Assembly: GCA_002324875.1 (NCBI GenBank)
Contig: NTJG01000004.1
Span: forward strand, 62,001 to 126,000
Direction of reading: 5' to 3'
Source: Lysobacteraceae bacterium NML93-0793
GTDB lineage: Bacteria > Pseudomonadota > Gammaproteobacteria > Xanthomonadales > Xanthomonadaceae
DNA: 64,000 nt
Positions 30,097-39,244 of this stretch are shown here, piece after piece. Positions within the stretch are counted from its first letter, which is position 1. Every line of letters begins with the position of its first letter. The notes beneath the pieces were generated by a model, which saw only the letters and a list, made by a program, of their open reading frames with translations, made no database searches and was not told where the DNA came from. Made by a program: the position numbers and the translations under genes.

Positions 30097-31482
30097 GTGA
30101 CGGGGCACCTACCGCTTCAGTCGATCGCTCCGGGTGGACAGGCCCGCACCTGGTACGTTCTGATTGTCTTCGTGATCTTTCAACGACGTGCATTACAAAG
30201 GCGACTCGACGAGCTTCGCGCTGTCTTGGATAGCGAGACTGTCGATGGCTTGGCGGCGCGCCTCAATCGTGCGGGGCGCGATCGGCTAGCCGCAATGTGG
30301 GAAGTCGTCGTCTTACATGGCTTGTCCAGATGCGGCGCGCTTAGGAGCGAGGTTGCACTTGCGTCGGGTAGACGGCCGGATATCCACTTCGAGCAGGGTG
30401 AGTACAGCTTCACTGGAGATGTAACTACCGTCTCGGACGAAGGACTGGATAGAGACAATCCATTCCAAGAGCTCAGCGATCTGATCGAATCGGTGAAGAG
30501 CAAGCTCGACCTTCCAATTGGTGGGCTGGATTTGCAGGTGCGATCGAAAGTGGAGCACACAAAGCGCGGACGTCGGTCGACGCTTCGCATCCCGCCTAGA
30601 AAATCACTTGCAGAGTTCGTTCGTACAGAGATCGCTCCCCGCATCCGGGAGCAGGCGAAGGCCGGCACTTACCCAATTCGCATCGAGATAGACAATTCGC
30701 AGGCGAGCTTCGACATTACGATCGATCCGACGAATTCACCTTACAGCAGTGGTGGATACCCCCCTTACTCAAAGCCCAGCATCAAGGACCGCAACCCGCT
30801 CTACAGCGCGCTCCGAAGCAAGGCCGAGCAGTTACGCGGCGCGGAGGGACTAACCGGGATCATCGTAGGGGATGGAGGCTGTGACTCGATCTCGGGTTCA
30901 AGAGCCAATTGGGAAGCCGTTTCTACAGGGCAGATCGTTAGCGAGCTGTTTCGTCAGTACACGTCGATAGACTTCGTACTGGTGTTGAGCGTGGATGAGA
31001 CGCGAGGTGGGTGGGCGCTTCGCGATGCAACGTATGCAATTGGCGCATACCTGTTCGTGCGCGACGGCAGTGACGCTCGACCTGCTCTCGAATCAACCTT
31101 CAATGCAATGCTGCAGCACTTCCCAAATCCGACGATGACGCCGGTCAACGGTGCCCATCGCGCGCGGGAGGATGGCTACGGCCTCGGCTTCCACGGGGGA
31201 TACTCCATGTCAGTTTCAACCGTGATTCGATTGGGGCTACGCGAGTTCACCGAGATCTTCGCCGGCATTCGGACACTTCGCGACCAAGAGGCGAAGTACC
31301 GTGAGGCAAAGCTGCTGGATGCGGAGGCAACCAGTCACATAGAGAGCACGGTCCTCTACAACCTGAGACAGGGGCGGCTGCCCGAGTCCATCGAGATCAT
31401 CAAGGGGGGCGAGGATGAGAACGATGACTGGGTCGAGATCCGCTTTGGAAAGATCGACCCAGCGATCTCACCGCTTCGGTAG
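30097..31482 (+). CDS. Hypothetical defence-island protein (461 aa)
   Basis: Not recognised. The middle (residues ~80-115) reads [12 protein letters not shown] followed by [14 protein letters not shown]; the RPD plus GDV pattern could be a degenerate PD-(D/E)XK-type site, but no clear E-x-K follows. Another conserved-looking segment is [16 protein letters not shown] ... [12 protein letters not shown] near residues 230-265. Its A+T content and use of rarer codons are higher than in the flanking core genes, which suggests transfer. The start is uncertain: the GTG at 30097 is the longest choice, and the GTG at 30172 (25 codons later) is equally plausible. It lies downstream of the WYL regulator, on the same strand, and may belong to the same defence locus. 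Confidence 0.6.
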   Translation: MTGHLPLQSIAPGGQARTWYVLIVFVIFQRRALQRRLDELRAVLDSETVDGLAARLNRAGRDRLAAMWEVVVLHGLSRCGALRSEVALASGRRPDIHFEQGEYSFTGDVTTVSDEGLDRDNPFQELSDLIESVKSKLDLPIGGLDLQVRSKVEHTKRGRRSTLRIPPRKSLAEFVRTEIAPRIREQAKAGTYPIRIEIDNSQASFDITIDPTNSPYSSGGYPPYSKPSIKDRNPLYSALRSKAEQLRGAEGLTGIIVGDGGCDSISGSRANWEAVSTGQIVSELFRQYTSIDFVLVLSVDETRGGWALRDATYAIGAYLFVRDGSDARPALESTFNAMLQHFPNPTMTPVNGAHRAREDGYGLGFHGGYSMSVSTVIRLGLREFTEIFAGIRTLRDQEAKYREAKLLDAEATSHIESTVLYNLRQGRLPESIEIIKGGEDENDDWVEIRFGKIDPAISPLR

Positions 31483-31577
31483 TACTGCATCAATGTCTGA
31501 TGCCATAACAGATGCTGGCTCACCCCGGCTCTGCCGAGGCGCGCAGTGCGCCCCTGACTGCCAGGAGATCGCCAGCG

Positions 31578-31767
31578 AGCTTCGTACTGCGCCTCACTGA
31601 ACAGTTCCATCCAGGTGACATTACTACCGTGGACGCTTCCGGTGACGGCCATATGGGTCATCGCGGTGTCCGGCGACGCGCCGTGCCAGTGCTTCACGCC
31701 CGGCGGGCAGACAACGACGTCGCCGGCGCGGATATCTGCACCGGCTTGCCGCTGACAGCAACATGGC
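31578..31767 (-). pseudogene. Remnant of a cupin-domain protein
   Basis: In the minus-strand frame, the sequence reads [18 protein letters not shown], then [20 protein letters not shown], then [12 protein letters not shown]. This is the C-terminal half of the small cupin proteins often encoded beside carboxymuconolactone decarboxylases and short-chain dehydrogenases. The metal-binding His residues of the second cupin motif are present, but the N-terminal half is gone and the C-terminus reads through its normal stop into unrelated codons. It is the only recognisable content of the 450-base gap between the 461-aa gene and the Mrr-like gene. Confidence 0.7.
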
Positions 31768-31934
31768 GAGGGCAGAACGCTAGACGGCGCAATCTCCCTG
31801 CGAGGTCTCTGTCACGTATGAAATTCCGATCGTAAGCGGACGTTGTACGCGTCACCTCTCTGGCGCACTTCGCGCTTGCGCAGCGAGGGGAGACGCTAGC
31901 TAGCTCAGTTTCTGCAGCATGCCTACTTTCCGAC

Positions 31935-32792
31935 TCAGTAGTTTGGAGCGATGGGTGGCACGTCCAGAGATCGCAATCCTCGATTGAGCGTCGCGAGAAG
32001 CGCTAACCGTCTTGCGTTGTAGAAGCGCGCGGACTCTACGTCTCGACGACCGGTCTTGAGGTCCTGGATAGCGTGTCTGCGTAGCTTTGTAGCTTCCTTC
32101 TTCAGTTCATCACGCAGCTTCTTTGAAGGACCATCAGGCAACATGCTGCGTGCGTACGTCGTGCTGACCAGAGTGCTCGTGTAACGATCGCGAAGCAGGC
32201 CGGTATCGAGGAAAAGTATGGTGTCACCAAGGGCGTCTACGAAATCTTCGTAGTTAACCTCGTGCATGAAATCATCGATAAAGGCTGGACGATCAAACCC
32301 CGCTCTAATGGCCTCAAGGTCCTCAAGTTCTTGGTCATAGCCGAAGCTGCGCGCGTAACGCTCGTAGCTGTCTTGGACAACATGGTTTGACCGATTGAGC
32401 ATGTCGTTGAAATGCTTCCAACTCCAGTGCGTGATCCTGAAAGGATAGGCGCCAGACTGGTTGAGATTCGTCACCGCGCGGTGCATGCCGGTGTCTTCCG
32501 GGAGCGTTGTGGCCACAACAAAAATCTTGAGAGCTGGCTCGAACTTGAGAGCCTTATCTGCTTCGATTCGGATGAGCCGCTCGGAGAGCTTCTTGCCAAG
32601 CTCCATTTCCTTGCATTGCACGCCGAGATGTTCGCCCCCATGCAACTCGCCATAGACATCGACCCCGGCTTGTCGCTGCCCCTGACGTCCATACTCATGC
32701 ACGCTTCCTTCAATGCACATCAGCTCGGCGAGGCGCGCGGTAAGGATCTGGAAGTCCTGCCAGTTGGCCGGAGGCGGAAAATTGAGCAGCAT
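31935..32792 (-). CDS. Mrr-like restriction endonuclease-fold protein
   Basis: A 285-aa protein with an N-terminal (residues ~8-120) nuclease domain of the Mrr/PD-(D/E)XK type. WQDFQILTARLAELM is the opening helix, YGRQGQRQAGVDVYGE contains the G-x-D motif, and HLGVQCKEME supplies the Q-x-K variant of the active site used by Mrr-like enzymes. The continuing IFVVATTLPEDTGMHRAV strand/helix also fits. The C-terminal half is helical (KKLRDELKKEATKLRRHAIQDLKTGR), with no identified sensor domain. Such domains occur at the N-terminus of Avs-type and other defence proteins; here the protein stands alone. The ATG at 32792 has AGGAAG 7 bases upstream, preferred to 32840. Confidence 0.72.
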   Translation of the reverse strand: MLLNFPPPANWQDFQILTARLAELMCIEGSVHEYGRQGQRQAGVDVYGELHGGEHLGVQCKEMELGKKLSERLIRIEADKALKFEPALKIFVVATTLPEDTGMHRAVTNLNQSGAYPFRITHWSWKHFNDMLNRSNHVVQDSYERYARSFGYDQELEDLEAIRAGFDRPAFIDDFMHEVNYEDFVDALGDTILFLDTGLLRDRYTSTLVSTTYARSMLPDGPSKKLRDELKKEATKLRRHAIQDLKTGRRDVESARFYNARRLALLATLNRGLRSLDVPPIAPNY

Positions 32793-32975
32793 CACTACTT
32801 CCTTGTCAGAGGTGGAACAGGCGACCGCAGAAGTCGGCAAGAACGCACGGCTTTACGGACGAACATTACGTCGATGCTAGCCGAGATCGCGCTGTTCTCC
32901 GCCAGGACTGGTGCATGGGCTCTAGCGAGATCCCCCGACAAAGTGCCCACCGACAGCCTCTGAGAGAAGGGTTAA

Positions 32976-33001
32976 TGTCCGCTTCCGGCCAGAAGCGGAC
33001 A
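32976..33001. repeat. Perfect palindromic intergenic repeat (copy 1)
   Basis: Arms TGTCCGCTTC and GAAGCGGACA around a CGGCCA loop. Related imperfect copies are at about 57125-57146 and 60066-60093, all in intergenic DNA. The surrounding stretch 32793-33288 (about 500 bases) has no convincing gene; a minus-strand frame at ~33020-33190 (LVARFNPAKYEPLGLEARTA...) looks coding-like but has no recognisable start or family. Confidence 0.75.
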
Positions 33002-33288
33002 TCCCCAAATTGCACGTTTCACCCGCCGTGTAGGCGAACGGTGGGACGCCGCGACCTGGCGGCATCTCCATTTTTGCCGGAACGGGCATGACGCGAGCAG
33101 CGGTTCGCGCTTCCAATCCAAGCGGCTCGTACTTCGCTGGATTGAAGCGCGCGACCAAGGTCGATCGACCGGGAAAAGACGGCGGCTTTGAGTGAGCACG
33201 TGCTATCGCCTTCCTCTTCCTAGTACCGCTTCTCCCGATCTCAGCATCAGCGTCGTCAGCTGAGACTCAAGCGACCGGGAATGGTGAA

Positions 33289-34056
33289 GTGTGGTTCGTG
33301 ACCGGGTCCAATCGAGGCATTGGATTGGAAATTGCAAGGTCGGCTCTTGAAGCCGGGAACAGGGTAGTGGCGACATCGCGTAATCCCAGTCAGGTGGAAG
33401 CTGAGCTAAGTGTGTTTGGCGATCAGCTTCTTGCGATCGAACTCGACGTGACCAACCAAGAGCAGGTGAGAGCCGCCGTTGCGGAGGCGAAGAACCGGTA
33501 TGGACGCATCGATGTGTTGGTCAACAACGCAGGCTACGGTCAGCTAGGTTGGTTCGAGAACACCACTGATCAGGAGGTTCGCCAGCAGTTCGAGGTCAAT
33601 GTCTTTGGATCGATGAATGTCGCTCGAGCCGTGCTACCGGTGATGCGTGCCCAGAAATCCGGCCACGTGATTCAGTTCTCGTCTGTTGCTGGACAAGTCG
33701 CGGTGGCAGGCAGCTCGACCTACAGCGCCTCGAAGTTTGCAGTCGAGGGTTGGATGGAGGGTCTCGCCGCTGAGATTGAGCCCATTGGCATCCAATCCAC
33801 GATTGTGGAGCCCGGCTTCTTCCGCACAGATCTCCTGGACGAATCGTCAGCCACTTACGCCTCCAACTCGATTGAGGAGTACGACGCTGCGGTCAGAGAG
33901 TTCCTCGCATTTCACGAAGATATGAATCACGCGCAGCAGGGAGATCCTGCTCGACTCGGCAAAGTCATCGTGCAGATCGCGGGCATGGAAACGCCGCCGC
34001 TTCGTTTCTTCGCGGGGTCCGACGCAGTCCCGCTGCTGATCGAAAAGGCTGAGTAA
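33289..34056 (+). CDS. Short-chain dehydrogenase/reductase
   Basis: A 255-aa classical SDR, NAD(P)-dependent. It has the cofactor motif TGSNRGIG at residues 5-12, SRNPSQ near residue 30 (an Arg after the second strand favours NADPH), NNAG near residue 80, catalytic Ser in VIQFSSVAG near residue 128, and YSASK near residues 145-149. The start is a GTG right before WFVTGSN; homologues usually have 2-3 residues more, so the extreme N-terminus may have been clipped, and there is no clear ribosome-binding site. The substrate cannot be predicted. It lies between the Mrr-like gene and a nitroreductase on the same strand. Confidence 0.85.
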   Translation: MWFVTGSNRGIGLEIARSALEAGNRVVATSRNPSQVEAELSVFGDQLLAIELDVTNQEQVRAAVAEAKNRYGRIDVLVNNAGYGQLGWFENTTDQEVRQQFEVNVFGSMNVARAVLPVMRAQKSGHVIQFSSVAGQVAVAGSSTYSASKFAVEGWMEGLAAEIEPIGIQSTIVEPGFFRTDLLDESSATYASNSIEEYDAAVREFLAFHEDMNHAQQGDPARLGKVIVQIAGMETPPLRFFAGSDAVPLLIEKAE

Positions 34057-34336
34057 CTTCGTGCCGGAGCAGAGCGCATGCGCGAGCTCTCCAATTCGAC
34101 AGATCTATAGCCCTGAAAGCGACCTACTAGGACGCTTATCCCGCCTCTCGCAGCCCTCGCAGCGCACATCCTACGCATCAGCAGCAGGGTTAAGCAGAGG
34201 CCGATTGAAGTCGCTGCGATGACGCCAATTTTCAAGGCCGATCAGAGATGCCGATGGCCGCGGGCAGTCGTGTGCGGTGCGCTGTTTCGCCTAGGTCGCC
34301 ACGGCTTCAGTACCGCATCAATCTACGGATCAACAT

Positions 34337-35062
34337 ATGACTCAGAATCTCAACCCTCGCCCGACAGCGGCGCCCACCGATCTCCCGTATTCGGTCACAG
34401 CGATGAGCGTTGCAGACGCCATTGCCACTCGGCGCTCCATACGGGCCTTCACCGATCAGCCAGTCACCTTCGAGGCGATCGCGCGAGTAATGGAGCAGGC
34501 CCGCCTTGCGCCGTCGGGCTGCAATTTTCAGCCGTGGGAAGCAACGATCTTGACCGGCGCGCCACTCCAAGCACTCCGGGAGCGGCTCCTTGCCAGCGAG
34601 CCTGACGAACCTCAGGAGTATGACTTCTCGGCTCCAGGTCGGATTGACAAGTACAAGTCCAGGCTGACGACGTTCGCGGCATCCATGTACGCCGCATCCG
34701 GCATTCAACGCGACGATAGCGAGAAGCGCTCGGCGTGGCTGAAGAAAAACGTGCGCGCGTTTGATGCCCCGGTGCTGTTGTTGTGTCACTTTCCCAAGAT
34801 GATGGAGTCCGCGCAGTGGTCGGATGTCGGCATGTGGCTGCAAACGATCATGCTGTCAGCTCGCGGCGAAGGCCTGGACACGTGCCCACTGGAAGTCCTG
34901 GGCATGTATGGGCGGACGATCAAGGCCCACCTCGGGTTGTCCGGGGACACATTGCTGTTCTGCGGCTTGGCAATCGGCTGGCGTGACGCGGATGCGGCAG
35001 TCAATCAGTTCGAGCGCGAGCGGGTCGCTCTCCGCGACAACCTGACGTTTCGGGGCTTCTGA
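34337..35062 (+). CDS. Nitroreductase family flavoprotein
   Basis: A 241-aa FMN-dependent oxidoreductase of the nitroreductase superfamily. It has the N-terminal FMN-phosphate motif TRRSIRAFTDQPV near residues 31-43, APSGCNFQPWE near residues 56-66, and the C-terminal segment GLDTCPLEVLGMYGRTIKAHLGL near residues 178-200, with FCGLAIGWRD, typical of NfnB/Frm-like enzymes. It reduces nitroaromatics or quinones using NAD(P)H; the natural substrate is unknown. The 280 bases upstream contain no other gene. Confidence 0.88.
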   Translation: MTQNLNPRPTAAPTDLPYSVTAMSVADAIATRRSIRAFTDQPVTFEAIARVMEQARLAPSGCNFQPWEATILTGAPLQALRERLLASEPDEPQEYDFSAPGRIDKYKSRLTTFAASMYAASGIQRDDSEKRSAWLKKNVRAFDAPVLLLCHFPKMMESAQWSDVGMWLQTIMLSARGEGLDTCPLEVLGMYGRTIKAHLGLSGDTLLFCGLAIGWRDADAAVNQFERERVALRDNLTFRGF

Positions 35063-35119
35063 TCGATCCGATCTCCCATCTCGACCGATCGCGCGGACCT
35101 CTCGCTTGAGCACATCGGA

Positions 35120-35505
35120 CAGGCGAGGACTCAACACGTGGAAAATCCCCAACGGCACGGTGCTCGTCAGCGAGCCCACATCGGCTGCATTGCTCAATGT
35201 CTGAACGGCTAGCCGCATATTCCAATGCTCATAGGCGTGGCGCAGCGCCGGCGGATAGGTGTCGAAGAACTTCTCGTTGCCGACGTTGCTGTTACCGCCA
35301 TCGAAGAAGTCGAACTACATAGCTCTTGATCGTATCGCCGCCGCAGCTGGTCACGCCGTCAACGCCGAACCAGATGCGCGAGAGCTGCGCAAGGAAGTCG
35401 GTGCGGCACTCGCCGGGGCCGGCGCGTCGCGGTCGGGGGATAGAACATGTGGCCCGGCGTGCCGTCGGCAATAGGACCATCGTTAATCGAGGTCCGCAGA
35501 GCGCC
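35120..35505 (-). pseudogene. Decayed DcaP-like porin gene fragment
   Basis: Minus-strand translation in shifting frames matches the middle of the intact porin at 48078-49445. SINDGPIADGTPGHMFYPP corresponds to GDGEIPDATPGRLFYFP, RTDFLAQLSRIWFGVD to YTDFHAQFSRVWFGVD, and FDFFDGGNSNVGNEKF to FDFFGGGNTNVGNEKF. YPPALRHAYEHWN...LAVQT continues it, corresponding to YPPTLRHAYVGWNNWLAGQT. At least two frameshifts separate these blocks, and both ends are missing. It occupies the gap between the nitroreductase and pcaD, in the same orientation as the aromatic operon, so a porin gene once stood at this end of the cluster too. Confidence 0.85.
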
Positions 35506-35517
35506 GCGCTTGGCGTT

Positions 35518-36297
35518 TCAGGAAAGGAAATCACGCAGTTTGGCGTTGAAGACGTCCGGTGACTCGACGTTGACGAGATGGCGGCCGGGCAGCGATACGT
35601 GATTTCCGCCGCAGGCATCGGCAATTGCCTGCAGGTCCGACGGCGGACAGACCGGATCGTCGTCACCGGAGATCGCCAGCAGCGGGATGCCGATGCTGGC
35701 GATGTCGTCGCGCAGATCGGCGTAGGCCAGCGCCGCGCAGCAGCCGGCATAGCCGGCGACCGAGGTCGCGACGAAGCCGTCGAGAATGCGCTGCACTTCG
35801 TCCGGATGCGTGGCACGGAAGGACGCACCGAACCAGCGCTCGGCGGTCGCGCCGGTCATCCAGTCCAGGCCTTTCGCTTTGACATCGGCGATGCGCATGT
35901 GCCAGCCCTCGGCGTTGCCGATCTTCGCGGCGGTCGCGCAGACCGCAACGCGCTCGATCCGGTGCGATGCGTGCAGAGCGAGCCACTGCGCGACGAGGCC
36001 GCCGATCGACAGGCCGCAGTAGTGCGCGCGTTCGATGCCCAACGCATCGAACAGCGCGACGACGTCGCCGCCGAGATCAGCGAGGGTGTATGCGCCGGTT
36101 GGCGCGGTCGATGCGCCGTGACCACGCCGGTCGTAACGCAGCACGCGGAAGTCGCTGGCGAAGGCCGCGGCCTGTGCGTCCCACATCGACAGATCGGTGC
36201 CTAGCGAATTGCAGAACACCAGCCACGGCGCATTGGCCGGACCTTCGACGCGGTAGTGCAGGCGATGCGTCGGCAGATCGAGGCAGGTCGCGCTCAT
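35518..36297 (-). CDS. pcaD: 3-oxoadipate enol-lactonase
   Basis: Hydrolyses beta-ketoadipate enol-lactone to beta-ketoadipate. The 259-aa alpha/beta hydrolase has the nucleophile elbow GLSIGG near residue 90, GDDDPVCP with the acid near residue 210, and the catalytic His in GRHLVNVESP near residue 238. DRRGHGAST near residue 50 is typical of PcaD. The ATG at 36297 overlaps the ridA-like stop; the longer frame upstream is non-coding overlap. It is the last gene of the beta-ketoadipate cluster, and the step links CatC to PcaIJ. Confidence 0.92.
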   Translation of the reverse strand: MSATCLDLPTHRLHYRVEGPANAPWLVFCNSLGTDLSMWDAQAAAFASDFRVLRYDRRGHGASTAPTGAYTLADLGGDVVALFDALGIERAHYCGLSIGGLVAQWLALHASHRIERVAVCATAAKIGNAEGWHMRIADVKAKGLDWMTGATAERWFGASFRATHPDEVQRILDGFVATSVAGYAGCCAALAYADLRDDIASIGIPLLAISGDDDPVCPPSDLQAIADACGGNHVSLPGRHLVNVESPDVFNAKLRDFLS

Positions 36298-36704
36298 GCC
36301 GACGCGCCTGCGCGCAGCACTGCGACCGCCTTGATCTCGATGATATAGCCGGGAATGCCGCACAGCATGTGCGCGCCGATCGCGGTCCATGTGGGGCGGA
36401 AGTCGCCGAAATAGCGGTCACGCACCTGCATATACAGCGGCATATCGCGCAGGTCGGTGTGCCAAGTGGTCAGGTCAACGATATCGTCCATCGTCGCGCC
36501 GGCCGTGGCCAGTACAGCTTTCAGGTTTTCGAAGGCCTGCACCATCTGCGCTTCGCGGCCTTCGACCAGCTGCATATCGGCATCGCGGCCGATCTGGCCG
36601 GACACGTAGATCGTGTTACCGACCTGCACCGCGGGCGCGTAGCCCACCTTCTCCAGCACCTGCTCCATGCCGGCGGGGACGATCATCCTGCGATCGTTCT
36701 GCAT
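36294..36704 (-). CDS. Rid (YjgF/UK114) family protein
   Basis: A 136-aa protein of the YjgF/YER057c/UK114 superfamily, with VQVGNTIYVSGQIGRDADMQLVEG near residues 23-46 and TTWHTDLRDM and PTWTAIGAHMLCGIPGYIIEIKAVAV near the C-terminus. RidA enzymes need an Arg just before the last strand (P-A-R-x-x-V-E-V). Here the corresponding text is GIPGYIIEI, without that Arg, so this is probably a non-deaminase Rid subgroup. Similar genes recur in aromatic-degradation operons; their function is unknown. The start ATG at 36704 has a GAGGAG upstream, and the stop overlaps pcaD. Confidence 0.85.
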   Translation of the reverse strand: MQNDRRMIVPAGMEQVLEKVGYAPAVQVGNTIYVSGQIGRDADMQLVEGREAQMVQAFENLKAVLATAGATMDDIVDLTTWHTDLRDMPLYMQVRDRYFGDFRPTWTAIGAHMLCGIPGYIIEIKAVAVLRAGASA

Positions 36705-36714
36705 GCTCGTCTCC

Positions 36715-37916
<1,202 letters not shown>

Positions 37917-37920
<4 letters not shown>

Positions 37921-38573
37921 GCGAAGGCTCCGGTGGGGGCGGCGATGTCGAGGCCGGTCAGGGTGCGCAGGTCGTCGAGCGACAGGCCGTCGACCAGTTC
38001 GACCACGCGGGCGCCGTCGGCGCCGACGTCGATGACGCCGTGGTCGGTGTACAGGCGCGACACGCAGCCGATGCCGGTCAGCGGGTAGCTGCAGGCTTCG
38101 ACGAGCTTGCTCTCGCCCTTCTTGGTGAGCAGATCCATCATGACGAACACCTGCTTGGCGCCGATGGCGAGATCCATCGCGCCGCCGACGGCGGGAATCG
38201 CGCCGGGTGCGCCGGTGCTCCAGTTGGCGAGGTCGCCACTGGCCGAGGCTTGGAACGCGCCGAGCACGCAGATGTCGAGATGGCCGCCGCGCATCATCGC
38301 GAACGAGTCGGCGTGGTGGAAATAGCAGCCGCCGGTCAGCAGCGTCACCGGCTGCTTGCCGGCGTTGATCAGCTCGGGATCCTCGTCGCCGGGCGCGGGC
38401 GCCGGGCCCATGCCGAGCAGGCCGTTTTCCGACTGCAGGAAGATCTCCTTGTCTGCCGGCAGGTAGTTGGCGACGGTGGTCGGCAGGCCGATGCCGAGAT
38501 TGACGTAGGCACCTTCGGGAATGTCGCGGGCGACGCGTTGCGCGATCTGGTCGCGGGTCAGCAGGGTGGCCAT
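37917..38573 (-). CDS. pcaJ: 3-oxoadipate CoA-transferase subunit B
   Basis: Beta subunit of succinyl-CoA:3-oxoadipate CoA-transferase. The 218-aa protein carries the active-site Glu in the SENGLLGMGP motif near residue 48, plus IAQRVARDIPEGAYVNLGIGLPT at the N-terminus and GGAMDLAIGAKQVFV in the middle. The start ATG at 38573 overlaps the stop of pcaI. A generic 3-oxoacid CoA-transferase is the alternative; the neighbours favour the adipate substrate. Confidence 0.95.
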
Positions 38574-39244
38574 CAGTGCACCGCCCCGACGGCGACGACG
38601 CGCTGCACGAAGATGCCCGGTGTCACCACGTGTTCGGGATCGAGCGCACCGAGTTCGACGATGTCGGCGACCTGCACGATCGTCGTCGACGCGGCCATCG
38701 CCATGATCGGGCCGAAATTGCGCGCGGTCTTGCGGTAGATCAGGTTGCCCCAGCGGTCGCCCTGGTAGGCCTTGACCAGCGCGAAGTCGGCGCGGATCGG
38801 GTACTCGAGCACGTACTGGCGGCCATCGATCTCGCGGGTTTCCTTGCCCTTGGCGAGTTCGGTGCCGAAGCCGGTCGGGGTGAAGATCGCGCCCAGTCCC
38901 GCGCCCGCGGCCTGGATGCGCGCGGCGAGATTGCCCTGCGGCACCAGCTCCAGTTCGATCTCGCCGGCATGGAACGCGGCATCGAAGTGGTGCGAATCGG
39001 TCTGGCGCGGGAACGAACACACGACCTTGCGCACGCGCTTCTTCGCGATCAGCGCGGCCAGACCGGTGTCGCCGTTGCCGGCGTTGTTGTTGACGATGGT
39101 CAGCTCGCGCGCGCCGTGTTCGATCAGCGCGTCGATCAGTTCGTCGGGCATGCCGGCGGTGCCGAAGCCGCCGATCATCACGGTGGCGCCGTCGTGGATG
39201 TCGGCGACCGCGTCGCGACAGCTCGGAATGGTCTTGTCGATCAT
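38573..39244 (-). CDS. pcaI: 3-oxoadipate CoA-transferase subunit A
   Basis: Alpha subunit, 223 aa, with the CoA-binding glycine-rich GATVMIGGFGTAGMPDELID near residues 18-38, NNNAGNGDTGLAAL near residue 52 and the C-terminal NFGPIMAMAA block. Together with PcaJ it transfers CoA from succinyl-CoA to beta-ketoadipate. The ATG at 39244 overlaps the benE stop, showing tight coupling from transporter to CoA-transferase genes. Confidence 0.95.
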   Translation of the reverse strand: MIDKTIPSCRDAVADIHDGATVMIGGFGTAGMPDELIDALIEHGARELTIVNNNAGNGDTGLAALIAKKRVRKVVCSFPRQTDSHHFDAAFHAGEIELELVPQGNLAARIQAAGAGLGAIFTPTGFGTELAKGKETREIDGRQYVLEYPIRADFALVKAYQGDRWGNLIYRKTARNFGPIMAMAASTTIVQVADIVELGALDPEHVVTPGIFVQRVVAVGAVH

